Part shown: in pieces, positions 6,560 through 10,080 of the stretch
Layout of the letters: each line of letters begins with the position of its first letter
Numbering within the stretch: the first letter of the stretch is position 1
Assembly (NCBI GenBank): GCA_013054445.1
Contig: JAAMPI010001832.1
Coordinates: forward strand, 1-10,080
Direction: 5' to 3'
DNA length: 10,080 nt
From: Cudoniella acicularis
Lineage: Eukaryota > Ascomycota > Leotiomycetes > Helotiales > Helotiaceae
Made by a program: the position numbers and the translations under genes
The notes under the pieces: model-generated
What the model was told of the DNA's origin: nothing
The model's database searches: none
The model's input: the letters and a program-made list of their open reading frames with translations, nothing else

Positions 6560-7930
6560 TTACACAGTACAATCTGCAACTGTTGAATCAACCCCTGCAT
6601 TATCATCACCATCATCACCACCATCACCACTATCAACATCATCATCATCAAGCTGAGAAATCTCGCTTGGAAAAGACTCAGGAAACGAATCCACTGGCGA
6701 CGGAGGCGACGGAGTGGTGGGGTTCACGTCCTTAAACTCGGTGAGAAGCGTACCAATTTTCAACACGACCCTTGCTGAGACGGTATTCTTTTTCATCCTT
6801 TCTTTGATTTCATTGTGCAACTGTTGAAGCTCAATTTTTTTGGCCGCGATACATGTCTTCAGGCTTGACTTGACCTCGACCTGTTCACCAATTCTCTTTT
6901 CCAATTGAAGTTTCTCTCCCTTCTTAGCACGGAAGAATTCAAAATTCCCGCGGTGTTGAAAGACATCGTGCATGCTATCAGTGAAATCCACTGCGACTGA
7001 CCCAAGTGAAGTAGGAGGAGCGGTGATCTTTTGGTGCCGTGTTGCTTGGTCAAGGACTTGTGCGGTAACTTTGAGTTCAATCTTTAGTGTCTCATATTGT
7101 TGGCATAGCGCTTGGTGAGATTCTCGTGCGGTCTTTAGTTGTTCTATACTCTGCGTCATGGCCTGGATGCATATTTTCTCTTTCTCCCTCAGAGCACCGA
7201 GATCACTCAATTGGACCTTTCTTCTAGGGTTGTGGCTAAAGCCGTACGATGCGTTTGAGTTGGAAATGGCATCTGCCGTCTCTGATCCTTTTGGCAATTG
7301 ATTTGGTGCAAGACCGCCATGTTGACAAGAGTTGGAAGCGCTTTTGTCCAACCCGGTTTTGGCCACAGCACGCAGGCTGTTGAAGAAGGGTGGAATGTGA
7401 TCAGTTCCTTTATTTTTAGCCGAGAGACTGACCGATACGTGTATTGTATCTGGCTCCATTGGCTGACTTCCGTCATTACCTCCGATGGCACTGCATGCTC
7501 CTTGTTTTGTGTGGGGAATTGGCCTCGTGAAATTGCCTGTAGAGCCGTTCGAAATAGGGAGTGAGGATACGGTTGGTGCAGTCTCGCTTTCCGGTGCCAA
7601 TCTTTGGCGCTTCTCAACTGGTTGTGGGCGCGGGGCACCGGGTCGTTTTTGTCTGGTGTTGGAGCTGATTGAGTTGGTCTCTGGCTGTGGAGAGTTTTGC
7701 AGTCTCTCGACCTCTCCATTCCAGCTTGGGCTCAACCAGGCATCCGTCACAGGATGGTATTCCACAAGATAGTTTCCATCCCAGGAAATCAATCCATACT
7801 TGCGAAAGTTGTTGAACTTGTTTATGATAAAGGACCCAAGCCTTTGCCCAGACACAGGGGGTAGTTTGAGATGCTCTTTGAGCTCGTCGCGTTAGGGGCC
7901 ATCGATTGTCTTATCCCTTTTCGGATAATA
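6560..7930 (-). pseudogene. Nuclear-type coiled-coil protein gene, 5' end cut off by a transposon
   Basis: An open frame from a GTG codon at 7855 to TAA at 6560 covers 431 codons. The first ATG is only at codon 133, so no eukaryotic start fits the full frame. Upstream the same frame continues for 25 more codons to 7930, broken by one TAA (7892-7894), and then meets the end of a pogo/Fot1-like element. Numbering from the GTG: residues 1-50 are a compact aromatic region (KYGLISWDGNYLVEYHP), 70-85 a bipartite nuclear-localisation type cluster (KRPG...EKRQR), 220-275 and 306-356 predicted coiled coils, 379-397 Pro/Ser-rich, and 402-421 an Asp/Gly acidic tail. I do not recognise the family. A chromatin or transcription role would fit the NLS, coiled coil and acidic tail but is only inference. 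The TAA could be CAA mutated by RIP-like C-to-T change. Alternatively, an upstream exon and intron exist and the gene still functions. Confidence 0.65.
6599..6652 (-). repeat. Imperfect ATC/ATG trinucleotide repeat coding the Asp/Gly tail
   Basis: An imperfect run of CAT/CAC-type triplets on the plus strand is read on the minus strand as an acidic Asp/Gly tail (LDDDDVDSGDGGDDGDD). The other frames give His-rich or Met-rich peptides and are shadows. Length variation between strains would be expected. Confidence 0.7.
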
Positions 7931-8355
7931 AGTCCGTGCACCCCTATTCCGGCCACCTCGCTTAGCTCACCGCTTTTCCTAACCCTCCCACTTTAAAATT
8001 TTATATCTTTACAACGCCTAATTTAATTTCTTTTAAATTTCGTAAATTTTTTGGTTCGATCATGAAGAACAAATATACAGAAGAAGACGTTATGCGAGCG
8101 CTCGAGGAGGTCGCAAATGGCGTATCTACGCGAAAAGCTAGTCTCGCTTACGGGGTTCTAAGGTCTACTATCTAGGACCGCCTTAAAGGCCACGAATCGC
8201 ACCAGGAAGCAGCTACACCTCTTTAAAAGCTTAGCCCGATCCAGGAGAAACGTTTAACCGATTGGGTACTAGTCTAGGAGCCCTAGGGCTTTGCCCTACG
8301 TATACACAGATCAAGGACTTTACGTAGCGGATTTTAGCTATATAAGGCGACACTT

Positions 8356-8359
8356 CTAC
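8356..8359 (+). repeat. Left copy of the 4-bp target duplication CTAC
   Basis: CTAC directly precedes the 5' LTR and is repeated at 10059-10062 directly after the 3' LTR. Keeping one copy restores the transposase frame (GACACTTCTAC joined to ACTCGG reads GDTST-LG), which independently confirms both boundaries. Confidence 0.75.
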
Positions 8360-8524
8360 TATAGTGGGGTTCTGTGTCACGTGCCGTAGCACGTGACTAT
8401 ATTCATGTATATAAGGTCTCTCCGTCCCTCCTTCTCGAAGAACAACAACCATCCTTCCTAGAGATTCGAGTCTTTTAGTTATTAGTTTTAAGAGTCTATT
8501 TTAGAGGCCTCCTGTCTCTCTATA
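8360..8524 (+). repeat. 5' LTR, 165 bp
   Basis: It aligns over its full length with the 3' LTR; about 15 differences are seen, all transitions, plus one 3-base gap. It contains a 9-bp palindrome with CACGTG half-sites (8376-8397) and a TATATAAGG promoter box near 8408. It ends CTCTATA where the other copy has CTCTACA. Confidence 0.85.
8376..8397. promoter_or_regulatory. LTR palindrome GTCACGTGC-CGTA-GCACGTGAC
   Basis: A perfect 9-bp inverted repeat with a CGTA loop, carrying two CACGTG (bHLH-type) sites about 11 bp upstream of the LTR TATA box. In the 3' LTR the same site (9913-9934) has one C-to-T change that breaks one arm. It is probably an upstream activating site of the LTR promoter; this is inference. 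Confidence 0.5.
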
Positions 8525-9142
8525 TTTAGTAACCTATATAGGGACAGTAAATAAAGCTAAGCTTTATATTCTTATAGTCTTTTAGATTTATAATTAAGTT
8601 ATTAATAGTCTTCTCTCTTTTCTTTATTAACCTTCTATCTTTTAACCTTTTCTTTCTTTAATTCTATCTAGATAATAACCTAACTAAATAATTAAATAGA
8701 TAATTAAAAAGACCTTAAAAATATATAAGATAAAAGATTAAATCTTAGTTCTTTAAACTATCTATTAGATATCCTAGTAAACTAATATTATAAATATAAT
8801 ATAATAGAACCTTGTCTAAGACTAAGTAAGTAAGACTCTTTCTAAAGTCTTACTACTTTTCTTCTTCGTCCTTTTATTAGCTACTTAATTCTTAAGGTAC
8901 CTAGTTAGGGACCTAGATATCGACTTATTAAACCTAGCTTAAGAAGTCTATATAGCGCTACTAGCCTCCTTAGTAACCTCTATTCTAGTGACCCTTATTT
9001 AGAAGCCTTCTATATAACCTATTCTAATATCTTCTTAGCTAATACTATTAAGATTATCGATTAATCTAATATAAATTATCTTAACTATTAAGTTGTCTTT
9101 ATCTTTTAAGTCTTTATCTTCTAATTTATCTTCTTCTAAGCT

Positions 9143-9400
9143 ATCTTTATCTTTAATACTATTAGCTATATATATTAGATAATATTTAATCTTTAAGATA
9201 TAGATTATATAAATATAAAAAGAGATAATAAAAAAGACTATCTTTTTATAATAAGCTTTATTTTCCTAGGACCTATCTTTACTATTATTACTAGCTATAT
9301 ATACTAGATAAGAAGTAATCTTTAAATAAGGGGTTATAAAAGTATAATAAGAGATAATAAAGAAGGCTGCCCTTTTATAGTAAGGCTCTTATTCACTAGA
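9143..9400. repeat. Tandem duplication, about 129-bp unit
   Basis: Unit one spans about 9143-9271 and unit two about 9272-9400. Anchors such as AGCTATATATA (9164 and 9293) and AGAGATAATAAA (9221 and 9350) are each 129 bp apart. Most differences are C/T or A/G, so the copies diverged largely by transitions. The period is a multiple of three. The start of a third partial copy may follow at 9405. Confidence 0.6.
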
Positions 9401-9879
9401 TTTACTATCTTTATTAATATTATTATATATATCCTTATAATAATATTAAGCTCTAAGGCCTTTTATAAACCTTTCTTCTACTAGCCTACCCTTTGTCTAG
9501 TTAATATTAATCGTTAAGAGGTACTTTTACTATTATAATAAGTATAAGGACAATATATAGCACTAGTATTAGAACAAGTATCCCTAGTTCCTATACTATC
9601 TAGAAGTCGGTATATATTATCTAAATAACTAAGAAGAGCTTTACCTAGGCCTAAAGAAGAATAGCTATATAACTACGCTACCCTTCTAGGATTTAATAAT
9701 AAACTAGAGAGAGTAGGTAAAAGCCTATATAGATAGTACCGAGTAGGACAAAGTAGTTATAAAGAGAGCTTAGAATCCTGTCGTCTTTAGGCACTAATTA
9801 AGGTCTTGTTTTTATTATCTAAGTTTTAATTAAGTTTTACTTTAGCTAAGTTATAAAGAGTGCTTAAGAGACGAGTACT

Positions 9880-9891
9880 AAGAGAAAGGGG
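9880..9891 (+). other. Polypurine tract
   Basis: AAGAGAAAGGGG lies five bases before the 3' LTR as annotated. A purine run here is the plus-strand primer expected in LTR retroelements and sets the element's orientation. Confidence 0.6.
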
Positions 9892-9896
9892 TTATA

Positions 9897-10058
9897 TATA
9901 GTAGGGTTCTATGTCACGTGCCGTAGTACGTGACTATATTTATATATATAAGGTCTCTCCGTCCCTTCTTAGAGAACAATAACTATCCTTCCTAGAGATT
10001 CGAGTCTTTCAGTCATTAGTTTTAAGAGTCTATTTTAGAGGCCTCCCGTCCCTCTACA
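9897..10058 (+). repeat. 3' LTR, 162 bp
   Basis: Second copy of the LTR, ending CTCTACA, followed by the CTAC target duplication and then by transposase sequence of the interrupted pogo element. Compared with the 5' copy it has lost three bases near 9975 and shows transition differences only. Confidence 0.85.
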
Positions 10059-10080
10059 CTACACTCGGAAAACGATAGAT

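Larger units (their letters stand above)
8525..9896. other. Interior of the LTR element, no intact gene
   Basis: This AT-rich stretch is full of TAG and TAA on the plus strand. Only a handful of TG and CA dinucleotides remain in about 1.37 kb, far below chance. On the minus strand a relatively open frame can be followed from about 9880 to 9530 (for example the words RRVA and GTRDTCSNTSAIYC), with stops only as TAA/TAG. This could be a decayed antisense gene or an effect of strand composition. No recognisable domain was found on either strand. Confidence 0.5.
8360..10058 (+). mobile_element. Non-autonomous LTR retroelement, 1.7 kb, heavily mutated
   Basis: Two direct LTRs (8360-8524 and 9897-10058) enclose 1372 bp. 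The inferred original ends TGTAG...CTACA are inverted copies of each other; TG has become TA at both left ends and CA has become TA in the 5' LTR. A purine tract just before the 3' LTR and a TATA box in the LTR give plus orientation. No integrase, reverse transcriptase or protease motif can be read in the interior, which is far too short for a full element. It is therefore an internally deleted or non-autonomous element. TpG and CpA are almost absent inside, a RIP signature. A primer-binding site after 8524 could not be matched to a tRNA, possibly because of mutation. Confidence 0.8.
7931..10080 (+). mobile_element. Left part of a pogo/Fot1-type DNA transposon, split by an LTR element
   Basis: The predicted left terminus AGTCCGTGCACCCC follows a TA dinucleotide (7929-7930). 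Fot1-family elements of fungi start with AGTC...GCACCC and duplicate TA, so position and sequence agree. About 130 bp of untranslated leader precede a decayed transposase frame starting at 8062. The element is interrupted from 8360 to 10058 by an LTR retroelement and resumes for 22 bases at 10059-10080. Its right terminus lies outside the window, so the TA duplication cannot be checked here. The insertion sits within the reading frame of the coiled-coil gene on its left. Confidence 0.7.
8062..10080 (+). pseudogene. Decayed pogo/Fot1 transposase, interrupted
   Basis: From the ATG at 8062 the frame reads MKNKYTEEDVMRALEEVANG and on through STRKASLAYGV, the N-terminal helix-turn-helix (Psq type) of pogo/Fot1 transposases. 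KLSPIQEKRLTDWVL then opens the CENP-B-type DNA-binding domain. Three stops in the first frame (TAG after STI, TAA after TPL, TAG after VLV) stand where the family usually has Gln, as expected from C-to-T change of CAG/CAA. A one-base loss near 8282 shifts the frame; the shifted frame continues TYTQIKDF...RILA and GDTST, with two more stops. The LTR element then interrupts it. After 10062 the frame resumes with LGKR and another TAG where Trp is usual. The DDE catalytic domain would lie beyond the window. The gene is non-functional. Confidence 0.8.

Noticed and set aside
6553..6735. His-rich plus-strand peptide and Met-rich minus-strand peptide
   Set aside because: Both are out-of-frame readings of the triplet repeat that encodes the acidic tail of the coiled-coil protein.
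7207..7719. 170-residue minus-strand frame inside the coiled-coil gene
   Set aside because: It is an alternative frame of the longer open frame and lacks the coiled-coil and NLS pattern.
8231..8452. Minus-strand 73-residue frame over the transposase and LTR start
   Set aside because: It crosses the junction of two nested elements, so it cannot be an original gene.
9520..9600. Possible gag zinc knuckle on the plus strand
   Set aside because: Back-reading TAT and TAC as mutated Cys codons gives some Cys pairs, but the spacing does not fit CCHC and many stops interrupt the frame.
1..10080. CRISPR arrays, tRNA or rRNA genes
   Set aside because: No regularly spaced repeats, cloverleaf-like sequence or rRNA-like conserved blocks were seen on either strand.

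Overview
The window looks like nuclear DNA of a filamentous ascomycete (Pezizomycotina). The evidence is a protein gene split by six very short GT-AG introns (48-84 nt) with CTRAY-type branch sites, a pogo/Fot1-type DNA transposon, an LTR retroelement, and strong C-to-T/G-to-A decay of the repeats that resembles repeat-induced point mutation (RIP). No species can be named from the sequence alone.

Layout. 88-432 (minus): a small predicted two-pass membrane protein. 433-1902: intergenic, with hairpins, CGG/CCG palindromes, a CCAAT box and duplicated short modules in front of the next gene. 1903-4108 (plus): the main intact gene, a secreted GMC-family FAD oxidoreductase. It appears only as fragments in unspliced frames, but seven exons join without a frame error into 620 codons. 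Its second active-site position appears to be Thr instead of the usual His/Asn. 4109-6559: about 2.4 kb without a credible gene, made largely of inverted-repeat elements. The clearest is an 812-bp PIF/Harbinger (Tourist-like) MITE at 5369-6180 flanked by TAA; a 156-bp terminal-inverted-repeat element and several perfect hairpins lie near it.

6560-7930 (minus): a nuclear-type coiled-coil protein gene that is open for more than 430 codons but has no ATG at its 5' end. Its frame runs straight into the left end of a pogo/Fot1-like transposon at 7931, with one TAA on the way, so it appears to be a host gene beheaded by transposon insertion. 7931 to the end: the transposon carries a decayed transposase with C-to-T type stops and a frameshift. 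That transposase is split by a 1.7-kb LTR retroelement (8360-10058) with 162-165 bp LTRs and a 4-bp CTAC duplication. Removing the LTR element and one CTAC restores the transposase reading frame across the junction. The order of events is therefore host gene, then pogo insertion, then LTR insertion, then RIP-like mutation.

The genes do not form a recognisable pathway. The GMC enzyme may be controlled by a Zn2Cys6 regulator acting on the CGG/CCG sites upstream, but no regulator or biosynthetic partner gene is visible here. No wholly new system is evident. The strongest leads are the altered GMC active site, the beheaded coiled-coil gene and the nested transposon structure.
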